Of a stretch of 64,000 nt of DNA, positions 15,979 to 24,710 are shown piece after piece (within the stretch, counting starts at the first letter, position 1; each line of letters begins with the position of its first letter). Under the pieces are notes generated by a model. The model was not told where the DNA came from and ran no database searches. It worked only from the letters and a program-made list of their open reading frames with translations. The translations under genes were made by a program, and so were the position numbers. Source of the stretch: a bacterium (lineage in GTDB: Bacteria; Cyanobacteriota; Vampirovibrionia; Gastranaerophilales; Gastranaerophilaceae); assembly GCA_017541465.1 (NCBI GenBank), contig JAFXYZ010000063.1, forward strand, positions 1 to 64,000. The letters are read 5' to 3'.

Positions 15979-17340
15979 TTACTGCATATTCAAATACATT
16001 TCAACTTCAAGAGGTGATACATAAGTCCTGAATTTATCGCATTCCTTTTCTTTCGCAAGAACAAATTCATCATAAATATGTGCGCCGAGCGCATCTTTAA
16101 TGATTTCGTCATCATCAAGAAATTCAAGCGCCTCTTCAAGATTTTTTGGAAGTGAATCGATTTTTGCTCTTTTTCTCTCTTTTTTGGTCATGTGATAAAT
16201 ATTTTCCTCGACCTGAAGAGGGGGTTCAATTTTATGTTCAACGCCGTCAAGAATAGCGCCTAGCAAGACCGCCATAGCAAGATAGGGGTTACAGGAGGGA
16301 TCAGGTGAGCGAAGTTCTATTCTTGTAGCGTTCCCTCTTTTCGCGGGAACTCTTATTAAAGCACTTCTGTTTGCCAGACTCCAGGCAAGATATACAGGGG
16401 CTTCATACCCCGGTACAAGCCTTTTGTAACTGTTTATTATCGGGTTTGTAACTGCCGTAAATGATTTAACGTGTTTCAAAAGTCCGCCTATTGAATACAG
16501 TGCCTCTTTTGAGAGCTGATAAGTTCTGTTTGGCGCATAGAAAAGGTTTTTACCGTTTTTAAAAAGCGAAATATTACAGTGCATTCCTGAGCCGTTGATA
16601 CCAAAAATGGGTTTTGGCATAAACGATGCGACAGCTCCGTTTTGCTCTGCGACAGCCGTTACCGCGTGTTTAAAAGTCATAATGTTATCCGCGGTCGTGA
16701 GTGCGTCTGCGTATTTAAAATCAATCTCGTGCTGACCTCTTGCAACTTCGTGGTGCGAGGCTTCGACCTCAAACCCCATTTCCTTTAAGGTTTTAACGAT
16801 TATTCTTCTTAAATTTTCACCTTTATCTATCGGGGCTGCGGAATAATACCCTGCCTTATCAAAGGTATTTGTTGTCGGGTTGCCGTTTTCGTCCTGTTTA
16901 AAGATGAAGAATTCGGCTTCAGGACCTACGTTCATTGTATAGCCGAGTTTTTCAGCGCGGGCTATCATCTTTTTAAGGTTGCACCTCGGACACCCCTCAA
17001 ACGGTGTTCCGTCAGGGTTGTGAATATCGCAGATAAACCTTGCAACCTTAACATCACCATCCGAGCGCCAGGGAAGAATTGCGAAGGTTTTGAGGTCGGG
17101 GTGAAAATACATATCAGAGGTTTCAATGTTCCTGAACCCTTTTATTGATGAGCCGTCGAGCATAACTTCGTTGTTCATAACACTGTCGAGCTGTTCTGAG
17201 GGAACAGAAAGGTTTTTCATAATCCCGTTGATGTCGCAAAATTCGAGTTTAATAAACTCAATGTTGTTTTCTTTTACAAGTTTTTTGATTTCGTCTTTTG
17301 TCAAAGTTTTGCCTGAAGCAATAATGTTTCGTTTTGCCAT
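15979..17340 (-). CDS. glnA: Glutamine synthetase type I
   Basis: A 453-residue GS-I enzyme that makes glutamine from glutamate, ammonia and ATP in the cytoplasm. Motifs visible: the beta-grasp start (residues 15-100, EFCDINGIMKNL), MLDGSSIKGF (Asp/Ser latch), the metal-binding GPEAEFFIF, NGSGMHCNISLF, the NAS-like NPIINSYKRLVPGYEAP, and the Arg region RIELRSPDPSCNPYLA. The length and absence of the beta-type insertion suggest GSI-alpha, usually controlled by feedback and GlnR- or NtcA-like factors rather than adenylylation. FEGCPRCNLKK carries two Cys where FEGDPRxxLK is usual. An AGGAGAAAAAA ribosome site supports ATG 17340. The following 490 bp carry its promoter region. Confidence 0.97.
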   Translation of the reverse strand: MAKRNIIASGKTLTKDEIKKLVKENNIEFIKLEFCDINGIMKNLSVPSEQLDSVMNNEVMLDGSSIKGFRNIETSDMYFHPDLKTFAILPWRSDGDVKVARFICDIHNPDGTPFEGCPRCNLKKMIARAEKLGYTMNVGPEAEFFIFKQDENGNPTTNTFDKAGYYSAAPIDKGENLRRIIVKTLKEMGFEVEASHHEVARGQHEIDFKYADALTTADNIMTFKHAVTAVAEQNGAVASFMPKPIFGINGSGMHCNISLFKNGKNLFYAPNRTYQLSKEALYSIGGLLKHVKSFTAVTNPIINSYKRLVPGYEAPVYLAWSLANRSALIRVPAKRGNATRIELRSPDPSCNPYLAMAVLLGAILDGVEHKIEPPLQVEENIYHMTKKERKRAKIDSLPKNLEEALEFLDDDEIIKDALGAHIYDEFVLAKEKECDKFRTYVSPLEVEMYLNMQ

Positions 17341-17596
17341 AATTTTTTCTCCTGTACCAAAAACAAATTATATTTATGCTCTTTTAAATTGTCAAAGGAG
17401 CTTGCGGTAGCTGGAATTGTAAACTTTTTCAAAATCGGAATTATTTTTAATTTTTTGCTTTCTTTTCGATTATTTTTTCAGTTTTTTTATAATTTTTTTA
17501 ATAAAAAATAATTTTTTGCGGGCTGTTTTTTTAAATTTTTCTTAAATTTCTTTCTGTTTTACATTTTTTAATGTTAATAATCAAAAAAAATGCAAA

Positions 17597-17621
17597 TAAA
17601 AAATCCCCGATTTTTCGGGGG
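17597..17621 (-). terminator. Hairpin with nine-G run, probable terminator of the restriction module
   Basis: TCCCCGA (17604-17610) pairs with TCGGGGG around TTTT. The A-run before it (17597-17603) becomes a T-run on the minus strand. Immediately to the right is a nine-G homopolymer (17617-17625), unusual in this AT-rich DNA and prone to slippage. It is in the correct place to end transcripts of the DUF2971/MmeI-like operon that reads towards it. Confidence 0.6.
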
Positions 17622-17675
17622 GGGGAATAAAAAGAAAGGATACTTAATCATGAAAACTACAAAAGTTTTTAAATG

Positions 17676-17801
17676 TTATTGACTTATTACTCTATTATCA
17701 TAACCTCTATGTGTGTCATATTCGGATATATTCAAATAAAAATATTTCAAAAAATTAATAAGCTCTTCTTGTATTTTTGCGGGGGTTTTAATTTTAAAAA
17801 T
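17676..17801 (-). pseudogene. 41-codon open fragment, probable gene remnant
   Basis: On the minus strand an open frame without an ATG runs from a stop codon at 17802 to the TAA at 17676 and reads like real protein, with pieces such as TPAKIQEELINFLKYF and NISEYDTHRGYDNRVISQ. It lies 30 bp beyond the 3' end of the DUF2971 gene in the same direction. It could be the tail of a third module gene whose 5' part was deleted, or a small gene using a rare start. No family is recognised. Confidence 0.35.
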
Positions 17802-17831
17802 TTAGTAAAGACTTAAACTTACTTCTAAGAA

Positions 17832-18716
17832 CTATATTATAAATTCTTTAAAAATCATTTTAAAATTTTCCTGCGATAAAGAAGCTTTATATATTTTGGT
17901 TCCAGGATACTTACTTTTTATTATGTTTATTATTCTGTATTCATCAATAATATTTGTCTTTGTCCCAATAAATATTTTTTTGATACAATTTTTAGAAAAA
18001 GGTTGATGGATATAATTCTCTTTTGCCTCTAACTCTTGTATAAATTTAGGTTGGGTACATTTATATTTAAATGATTTAAGAGATGAAATATATTTATAAT
18101 TGTTTCTTACATCAAACATACAACGACATTCCTGTTCGTATTTCCAATCGGTACTCTTAGTCAAAAAAACTTTTTCAAGTGCTTCTAGAGTTTCACTTTT
18201 TGTCATTAGGATATCTTTAACTAGTTTGTCACCTACTGCAGGAATTTCAGAGGAATATAATACATCTCGTGCATTTTTAAAAAGCATATAAGATTTGCTA
18301 AAACCAATAACTATACCTTTATGACAATCCGCATAATGCCCCCACATTAACAAATTATCATTAATTTTTGATAGAGATAAAATTCGCATATATTTTTTCA
18401 GATTATAAAAACATTTATCTAAATATTTTTTAGGATCATAAGTTATTCTCTTCCCAAGATTATTATAATGCTCCAAACTTTTTCCCAAATCTTCACATTC
18501 GTTAGTATTTGCTTGAGGCAATTGTTTAATTTTTTTAACAAGATTTATAAAGTATTTATTATCTAAACATTTTGTATTTTCAAATAATATAGGGACATCT
18601 GAATCATAAGGGTCGTTAAAAGTTTTAGGACTACTAAATCGTATTGTTTCAGATTCTAGTATTTTGATACCTACATATGCAGAAACATATTTATACAAAC
18701 ATTCATTGCCTGTCAT
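17832..18716 (-). CDS. DUF2971-family protein in a restriction operon
   Basis: A 294-residue cytosolic protein with the DUF2971 signature: an N-terminal LYKYVS...IRFSSPKTFNDPYDSD (about 7-43) and the central LSLSKINDNLLMWGHYADCHKGIVIGF region (about 115-142). A conserved Cys/Arg block follows (YEQECRCMFD). DUF2971 proteins often occur in defence islands and beside abortive-infection genes, but the biochemical activity is not established to my knowledge. Its start lies one base from the stop of the upstream MmeI-like enzyme, so the two are translationally coupled. Confidence 0.85.
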   Translation of the reverse strand: MTGNECLYKYVSAYVGIKILESETIRFSSPKTFNDPYDSDVPILFENTKCLDNKYFINLVKKIKQLPQANTNECEDLGKSLEHYNNLGKRITYDPKKYLDKCFYNLKKYMRILSLSKINDNLLMWGHYADCHKGIVIGFSKSYMLFKNARDVLYSSEIPAVGDKLVKDILMTKSETLEALEKVFLTKSTDWKYEQECRCMFDVRNNYKYISSLKSFKYKCTQPKFIQELEAKENYIHQPFSKNCIKKIFIGTKTNIIDEYRIINIIKSKYPGTKIYKASLSQENFKMIFKEFII

Positions 18717-18717
18717 A

Positions 18718-21498
18718 TTATTTTGTCAATTCCTGATAAATCTGCATTAAGCGGGCGACGGTTTCAGATTCATTGAGCCAACGGAGTTTACCTGTTTCTT
18801 CATTTTTAATACGGAAGCCGTATGCTTCCATTACAGCCATATCATTTAACTGATGAGCTTTGCGAAGTTCTGGTGGCATTGTGAGTTCGTCATACAAATC
18901 AGCTAAAGAACATTCAGGATATAATGCTCGTGCATCCAAAATACCTTGAGCAGTCTTCTCTATCTTTGCTTTCTGCTCGTCTGTAGGTGTGCACCACGGG
19001 AAGTTATTATATACTATGGAGTTAGAGTATCTGTAATCACTTTTTATACGTCCGCATACTGTACGCATCCAAGCATTGTGTACATTAGAACACATAATTC
19101 CGAATGTAAATAAACTTGCGTCGGGTATTAACATATTAGCATTACTGCATATTATATTAGACGATACAAAGCCTATAGGAATATACTTTCTTCGCTCTGA
19201 AGAATGGCAAGGAATAATTAAGTAGTTAGTTTCAGGTTGCCTTATTTCTCCGAATAAATACGGAGTATCGGCTAATTTTCGTGTAGCTTCTCTATTACTT
19301 GAAGCTCTCATGTCCTTTACTTTTTGTACTGCTGATAATACAGGAGGTACATGTTTAATATCAACAGGCGATATATCTTTCAGCCATAGACACCAACGAG
19401 TCTTATTATGCAGAAACTCTGTAGCTCCTAAGAATTTTTTAAAAAATTTCTCTGACACGGGGTACTGTTTAATGATAGCATTTTTATCTTCGTCGGAGTA
19501 GTCGCATAAAGCTCCTCCGTCATTAGGCATACTTCCGAAGTCCATTTTAGGAACACTCTGTATAGGAGTTTTCCTATTTGATATAAATACGTCGGGAGCG
19601 TCAATTAAATATGAGTTGATATTATTGACGTACTGCATTCTCTCACTTGAATATAACCTTTTCTGCTTATTGGTATAACTAAAACCTACTATGACACAGT
19701 GCACGTGAGCTTTTATACTTGCTTCACTATCCCAACGAAATGTCCTATGTGCAAAGTCTATATGAATGCCTTGCTCAAACAACGGTTTCCATAGTATAGG
19801 GACTTGCTCTCCCTGAGTAATTGAGTTTGTTGAAACTAAGGCAGTGCATATATTAGTACCGCTCATAAAATCTGTAGCTTTCTTATACCAACATGAAACG
19901 TAGTCAAGATTACCTACATTCTTCCATTTATCTCCGAAGACAAGTATCATATCGTCTTTTTTAGCTTGAGACATTAGTCTTGCACCTACAAATGGAGGAT
20001 TGCCCATGATATAGTGAAGATTATTCTTTGGTATGACTTCATTCCAGTCAATGTGTAAGACATTAGCTTCAACAATACTAGCGTATGTCTTCAGTGGCAG
20101 GAAGTCTAAGTCCATGTGTACTATATTTTCTGTCTTCTTGAGCATTTGGCTTTCTGCAATCCATAAAGCCGTCTTTGCTACTGTTACGGCGAAGTCATTT
20201 ATTTCTATACCATAGAACTGTTTAATTGATACTTTAATAGGATTGGTTATTTCTCCTATCGTTATCTGTCCTTTGTATAACTCATGTAAGACTTCATTTT
20301 CCAACTTACGCAGTGAAATATATGTTTCAGTCAGGAAATTTCCACTTCCGCAAGCAGGGTCTAAGAAGTTCAGACTTGAAATCTTTGATTGAAAGTCTGA
20401 TAGCTTCTTGTCTCTGTTCTTATTCTGCGGAAGTTGTTTGATTGCCTGAAACTCATTATTCAATTCGTCCATGAATAACGAGTCAATTACCTTATGTATA
20501 TTTTCTATGGAAGTATAGTGCATACCGCCTGAACGACGTGTTTCAGGGTTTAATGTGCTTTCAAATACTGCTCCGAATATTGTAGGACTTATTTTCGACC
20601 AGTCAAACTCTTCACTTGCCTTAGTTAGCAATAATTCTCTTATATCTTCAGTAAAATTAGGTATCTCTATATGCTCATTTGCGAATAGACCGCCATTAAC
20701 ATAAGGGAATGCTGAAAGTTCAGGTTCTAAATACGGGTCTCTATCTTCAGGTTTAGTATTAAGTACTTCAAAGAGTTCAATTAGAGCCTTACGCATTCTT
20801 CCTGTCTCAAAATGACTCAAGTAATCTAAAAACATATTACGTTTAGGGAACACGTCAGCGTCTTCAGCATATAAGCAGAATACCAGTCTAACACATAACA
20901 TGTTTAAGCTCTTTAAGGTTTCTTCGCTTGTTTTATCTATATACTGATTAAGAAGTGCATCATACAGTAAACCGACAATTTCTCCTGCTTGGATAGAAAC
21001 TTCCATTTCTTTCTTCAGGTGTTCACTTCCTGTATCAACTAAAAAGGATAACCTGTAATATTCTTTTTCTAAGTCCTTTAGTAATATTTCCTGAGGTTCT
21101 CCGTTTGGACGTTCCATATCATATACACAGAACTTTTGGAAGTTACATGTAACTACCCAACGAGGGTGTTTTGATAAAGGCAATTCAGTAATATAGCGTT
21201 TAGCTTGTTGGAACGGATTAAGTAAACTCCCGTCAGACTGTTTAATAGGTTTATACAAATCTTTATCCGAGCTTTTCTGCTCTATCAAAACTTTAGTAGT
21301 AGGAATATATCCGTCAATAAAACTTGTATGGTCTAAGTGTACTTGGTCTTCAAATGATATAAACTGTTCAGGGTGTTCGACTCCTAATATAGTTAATAGG
21401 GAAATCCAAAATTTTTGACTTTCTCCCTTTTCATACCCTTTGTCTTTCCAGTATTCAGCAAATTCTTTGAATGCAATACGTTGTTTTACTTCCGCCAT
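18718..21498 (-). CDS. MmeI-like (type IIL/IIG) restriction-modification fusion enzyme
   Basis: A 926-residue single-chain restriction endonuclease plus methyltransferase. The N-terminal nuclease has Asp62 in FIDGY and Glu73/Lys75 in LIEQKSS, i.e. D-X10-EXK, the PD-ExK layout of MmeI. A helical spacer covers about 130-320. The gamma-type adenine methyltransferase has motif I DPACGSGNFL at 380-389 and motif IV NPPF at 500-503. The target recognition domain (about 600-850) includes PYLFGEIRQP and PCHSSERRKYIP. A C-terminal helical domain ends the protein. MmeI-type enzymes methylate one strand and cut at a fixed distance, so no separate partner is needed. The ATG at 21498 is chosen since homology begins at MAEVKQ. 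The coupled DUF2971 gene follows by 1 bp. All key residues look intact. Confidence 0.9.
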   Translation of the reverse strand: MAEVKQRIAFKEFAEYWKDKGYEKGESQKFWISLLTILGVEHPEQFISFEDQVHLDHTSFIDGYIPTTKVLIEQKSSDKDLYKPIKQSDGSLLNPFQQAKRYITELPLSKHPRWVVTCNFQKFCVYDMERPNGEPQEILLKDLEKEYYRLSFLVDTGSEHLKKEMEVSIQAGEIVGLLYDALLNQYIDKTSEETLKSLNMLCVRLVFCLYAEDADVFPKRNMFLDYLSHFETGRMRKALIELFEVLNTKPEDRDPYLEPELSAFPYVNGGLFANEHIEIPNFTEDIRELLLTKASEEFDWSKISPTIFGAVFESTLNPETRRSGGMHYTSIENIHKVIDSLFMDELNNEFQAIKQLPQNKNRDKKLSDFQSKISSLNFLDPACGSGNFLTETYISLRKLENEVLHELYKGQITIGEITNPIKVSIKQFYGIEINDFAVTVAKTALWIAESQMLKKTENIVHMDLDFLPLKTYASIVEANVLHIDWNEVIPKNNLHYIMGNPPFVGARLMSQAKKDDMILVFGDKWKNVGNLDYVSCWYKKATDFMSGTNICTALVSTNSITQGEQVPILWKPLFEQGIHIDFAHRTFRWDSEASIKAHVHCVIVGFSYTNKQKRLYSSERMQYVNNINSYLIDAPDVFISNRKTPIQSVPKMDFGSMPNDGGALCDYSDEDKNAIIKQYPVSEKFFKKFLGATEFLHNKTRWCLWLKDISPVDIKHVPPVLSAVQKVKDMRASSNREATRKLADTPYLFGEIRQPETNYLIIPCHSSERRKYIPIGFVSSNIICSNANMLIPDASLFTFGIMCSNVHNAWMRTVCGRIKSDYRYSNSIVYNNFPWCTPTDEQKAKIEKTAQGILDARALYPECSLADLYDELTMPPELRKAHQLNDMAVMEAYGFRIKNEETGKLRWLNESETVARLMQIYQELTK

Positions 21499-21676
21499 AA
21501 ATACTCCTGTTACTCTGAATATATCATAATTAGAGGCAAAACTCAATTTTTATATTATGAGATAATAATATAACTCGATAGTTTTCTCTAAACCTCTCTC
21601 AACTATTAACTAATATTTTATAATTGATTTTCTGCGAGGGTTCTAATATCATTTATATTATATTAGGGAATATGTT

Positions 21677-22276
21677 ATGAAAATTTTTGATTTTATTTTT
21701 TATTATTTTATGAAGACTGTAATTCTGGTTTTAATGAAGTTATTATACAGGGTTGAGGTCAAAAATAAGCCAAATCTCGGCAAAAACAAAGGTGTCCTCT
21801 TTGTCGGCAACCATTCAAGCTGGTTTGACACCCTCATTCTGACCTATGGTGTCGGGCACAGAATCCGCTTTCTCACAGGCGATTTTATCTTCAATGTTCC
21901 CGTTATGCGCACCCTTGTTAAGCACATGTACATTATTCCGATGAGGAAAAACCACGGCAAAGAAGCCATAGAGCTTGCCGTCAGCGCACTCAAATCAGGA
22001 AAACCCGTCTGTATCTTCCCCGAAGGCGAAATTACCCCGACAGGCGAAATGCTCCGCTTCAGAAGCGGTGTTTCCATTATCCAAAAAAACTCCAATGCTC
22101 CTATCATTCCCTTCTATATTCACGGTGCATCCGAAGTCTGGAGTATTGTTCAGCCGAAAATAAAGTTTTTCAGAAAAATGACAATCTACTTCGGCGAACC
22201 CTATTATCCTAAGGAAGAAAACATTAAAGATGCTGCAAACGAAGTCAGAGAACAGATTATAGCGCTGAAGCCGTAA
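21677..22276 (+). CDS. plsC: 1-acyl-sn-glycerol-3-phosphate acyltransferase (PlsC family)
   Basis: A 199-residue membrane-associated acyltransferase that adds the second acyl chain to make phosphatidic acid. Motif I NHSSWFDT (HX4D) is at about residues 46-53, motif II at FNVPVMRT, motif III FPEGEITP at about 114-121, and the weaker motif IV at PIIPFYIHG. An N-terminal hydrophobic helix (5-25) anchors it to the inner membrane. It is short for the family but complete in motifs. It converges on preA with 7 bp between stops. Confidence 0.9.
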   Translation: MKIFDFIFYYFMKTVILVLMKLLYRVEVKNKPNLGKNKGVLFVGNHSSWFDTLILTYGVGHRIRFLTGDFIFNVPVMRTLVKHMYIIPMRKNHGKEAIELAVSALKSGKPVCIFPEGEITPTGEMLRFRSGVSIIQKNSNAPIIPFYIHGASEVWSIVQPKIKFFRKMTIYFGEPYYPKEENIKDAANEVREQIIALKP

Positions 22277-22283
22277 ATATTAA

Positions 22284-23468
22284 TTATTTACGGCACATCG
22301 TAATGGCATTTTTAGGGCAGACAATAGAGCAAAGCGAACACCCGACGCATTTTTCTCTGTCCGAAACGACCTCCTTCCCCTGCAGGGATAAAGCCTGATG
22401 CTCCGATTCCGCGCAAATTCCCTCACATTTACCGCACGAAACACATTTTGTTTTATCGATTTCGGGGTAAACAACATAATCCTTGTTCAGGTTTCTGTGT
22501 GTGGTGATTTTTTTCACCGCCAGGTTTTTTAAGCCCGAAATATCGTCAAATCCTTTTTCTTCAAGATACTCCAAAAGCCCTGTAGTAAGGAAATTTATTA
22601 CTCCGTATCCGTTAATCATTACTTCTGTGCAGACCTGAACCACGTCAGCGCCTGCCATAATATATTGCAGGGCATCTTTCCAGGTTGAAATACCGCCCAT
22701 GCCCATAATTGGCAAATCAGACTTTTGTCTAATCTGCGAAACACACCTGAGCCCTATCGGTCTGATGATTTCCCCTGAGCATCCGCCGTATGTGGTTTGG
22801 CCGTCAATGTTTAAATTGGGTTCAAGTGTATCAATATTCATTCCCATAAAGCCCTGAACGGTATTGATTGCGGCAAGTCCGTCAGCGCCTGCCTTTTCAA
22901 CCGCTTCTGCAATATAAGCAATATTGGTTACATTTGGTGTCAGCTTCACAAAAACCGGCTTCTTCGCCACCGCTTTTATCCATGAAGTAATTTTCGCAGA
23001 AATCTCGGCGCTTGTGCCGATAGCCATTCCGATATTTTTCTCTGGCATTCCGTGCGGGCATGAAAAATTCAGCTCAAACGCATCAGCAGGGGTGTCATTC
23101 AGTATATTAACAAGGTTTTCCCACTCTGTTTCCAGGACAGGTGCCATAATACTTGCAATAACAACTTTTTTGGGGTGTTTTTCTTTTAAATATTTAATTC
23201 CGTCACACCAGTATTGAACCGTTTTATGGCTCAAAAGCTCGATATTCTGAAATCCTATTACCCTGTTTTTCTCTTTTATCGGGTAATATCTCGGGCTTTT
23301 TTCCGTCATTTCGAGGTTATCAGGGGTAATTGTCTTTAAAACAGCCCCGCCCCAGCCCATTTCAAAGGCTTTATCAATACTTTCGACCAGAGCCGTTGGT
23401 GGCGCAGACGCAAGCAGAAACGGATTTTCAAATTCTATCCCGAACATTGTTGTTTTTAGTGTTGACAT
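22284..23468 (-). CDS. preA: Dihydropyrimidine dehydrogenase-type FMN/Fe-S protein PreA
   Basis: A 394-residue protein with an FMN-binding TIM barrel of the dihydroorotate / dihydropyrimidine dehydrogenase type (about 1-320: FELNFSCPHGMP, KLTPNVTNI, GMGGISTWKDALQYIMAGAD) and a C-terminal two-cluster ferredoxin (CVSCGKCEGIC...CVGCSLCSIVCP). PreA with its NADH-accepting partner PreT reduces uracil/thymine or works in reverse. No preT gene is adjacent, so electrons must come from another donor. The function in pyrimidine metabolism is inferred from the family. Confidence 0.9.
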   Translation of the reverse strand: MSTLKTTMFGIEFENPFLLASAPPTALVESIDKAFEMGWGGAVLKTITPDNLEMTEKSPRYYPIKEKNRVIGFQNIELLSHKTVQYWCDGIKYLKEKHPKKVVIASIMAPVLETEWENLVNILNDTPADAFELNFSCPHGMPEKNIGMAIGTSAEISAKITSWIKAVAKKPVFVKLTPNVTNIAYIAEAVEKAGADGLAAINTVQGFMGMNIDTLEPNLNIDGQTTYGGCSGEIIRPIGLRCVSQIRQKSDLPIMGMGGISTWKDALQYIMAGADVVQVCTEVMINGYGVINFLTTGLLEYLEEKGFDDISGLKNLAVKKITTHRNLNKDYVVYPEIDKTKCVSCGKCEGICAESEHQALSLQGKEVVSDREKCVGCSLCSIVCPKNAITMCRK

Positions 23469-23592
23469 AGGGGAGACCTCTTTTTTTGAACATCATTATT
23501 ATAACATACCTTCAACAAAGAATAAACCGTAAAAACTTGTCATCTTTCAAAAAAACAGTATAATAGAAAATTATATAATTAGGAGGCTTTTT

Positions 23593-23916
23593 ATGAAAAA
23601 ATTGGCAATATTACTCACTTTTGTTATTCTTTCCTCGGGCTTTGCGTTTGCCGGCAAATACCCCAAATACGATGCTGAGGTCAGCAAAATAAGAAGCGTC
23701 AAAAACGCACGTACTTCGGTAATTAACCAGGAAATGAAAGATATATCCGTTAAAATGGAAGAGCTTCAACTGAATAACTCCATAAGTCCCTCCGAAAAAA
23801 GCAAACAAATGAGAGAATATAACAGAAGGCTGAATAACCTCGCGCTTGAAAAGACTGAAATTTCAAACAAATACAATGCCGACAAAGCCAGACTGAAAGA
23901 GCTTTATAAACACTAA
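23593..23916 (+). CDS. Small exported coiled-coil protein
   Basis: A 107-residue protein with a clear Sec signal peptide (1-20, ending GFAFA) and a mature chain that is almost wholly charged helix (KNARTSVINQEMKDISVKME...SEKSKQMREYNRRLNNL), so it should form a coiled coil in the periplasm, somewhat like OmpH/Skp-type chaperones in character but shorter. An AGGAGG ribosome site sits 7 bp before ATG 23593, and TATAAT (23559-23564) probably marks its promoter. No family is recognised. Confidence 0.75.
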   Translation: MKKLAILLTFVILSSGFAFAGKYPKYDAEVSKIRSVKNARTSVINQEMKDISVKMEELQLNNSISPSEKSKQMREYNRRLNNLALEKTEISNKYNADKARLKELYKH

Positions 23917-23928
23917 TCTTTGCCGAAA

Positions 23929-24705
23929 ATGATTTTACGAAAGATTAAAGAAAAAATTAATGAGCAATTATATACTCCGACACAGGCGGAATATAAAGCT
24001 GTGCTTGATTTTTTCCTGCATTATCAGTCCTTTCGCACACTCTATGACTGCTCGAGAGAGACAAAACTCGATATTGAAAAATGCAGGATAATCAAGAAAA
24101 AACTCTATAAAGACCGCCAGCTCGGGATGTATTACTTCCGCCCGAAGTCTGATCCTCATATCTTTATGTTTGAATACATAGCAAGGCTTGTGCCGAATTT
24201 TTCCTCTAAAATGAACATCGCGGAAATCGGCCCGGGAAGGCTTCCGATTATATCCGACAAGCACTTCGTCAACTGGGTTGGAATAGATTATAATTTTAAA
24301 GACGGGCAAATTGATTTTAACGGCAGAATATGGGATATAAGCAAGTATCCGACAAATAATGTTTATAAGGGAACGTGGGAAACCTGCTCAAAGATAGATG
24401 AACTCAGGGACAGGCTCGGGAGTTTTGATTTCGTAATCGGTTCGCACTCTTTTGAACACGTTTTTAAACCGATAGAAGCTCTGAACAGTGCTTCTGAACT
24501 GTTGAAACCAAACGGGTATCTTGTTTTATTCGTGCCTGACGGGTTTTCAGATGAACCTGCTGCGAGAAACGAGATGACGCATACTCTCTACCTCGTGCCC
24601 GATATGATAGAAGAACTTTTTCACTATTGCGGTAAATATAAAAACCTTAAAATAGAAACCTTCAGACCAAACTATGATTACGTCATCACCGCGCAAAAGA
24701 TATAG
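23929..24705 (+). CDS. Class I SAM-dependent methyltransferase
   Basis: A 258-residue cytosolic protein. The SAM-binding motif I reads MNIAEIGPGRLPI (about 85-97), motif II is WVGIDYNF, the acidic strand is FDFVIGSHSFEHVF (about 168-181) and the post-motif is LKPNGYLVLFVPDG. The first 80 residues are helical and may recognise the substrate. The fold is the Methyltransf_11/23 kind used on small molecules, quinones or glycans; the substrate cannot be called. It starts 12 bp after the previous small gene. An upstream in-frame TTG at 23920 is an alternative start; neither has a strong ribosome site. Confidence 0.8.
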   Translation: MILRKIKEKINEQLYTPTQAEYKAVLDFFLHYQSFRTLYDCSRETKLDIEKCRIIKKKLYKDRQLGMYYFRPKSDPHIFMFEYIARLVPNFSSKMNIAEIGPGRLPIISDKHFVNWVGIDYNFKDGQIDFNGRIWDISKYPTNNVYKGTWETCSKIDELRDRLGSFDFVIGSHSFEHVFKPIEALNSASELLKPNGYLVLFVPDGFSDEPAARNEMTHTLYLVPDMIEELFHYCGKYKNLKIETFRPNYDYVITAQKI

Positions 24706-24710
24706 AAAAA

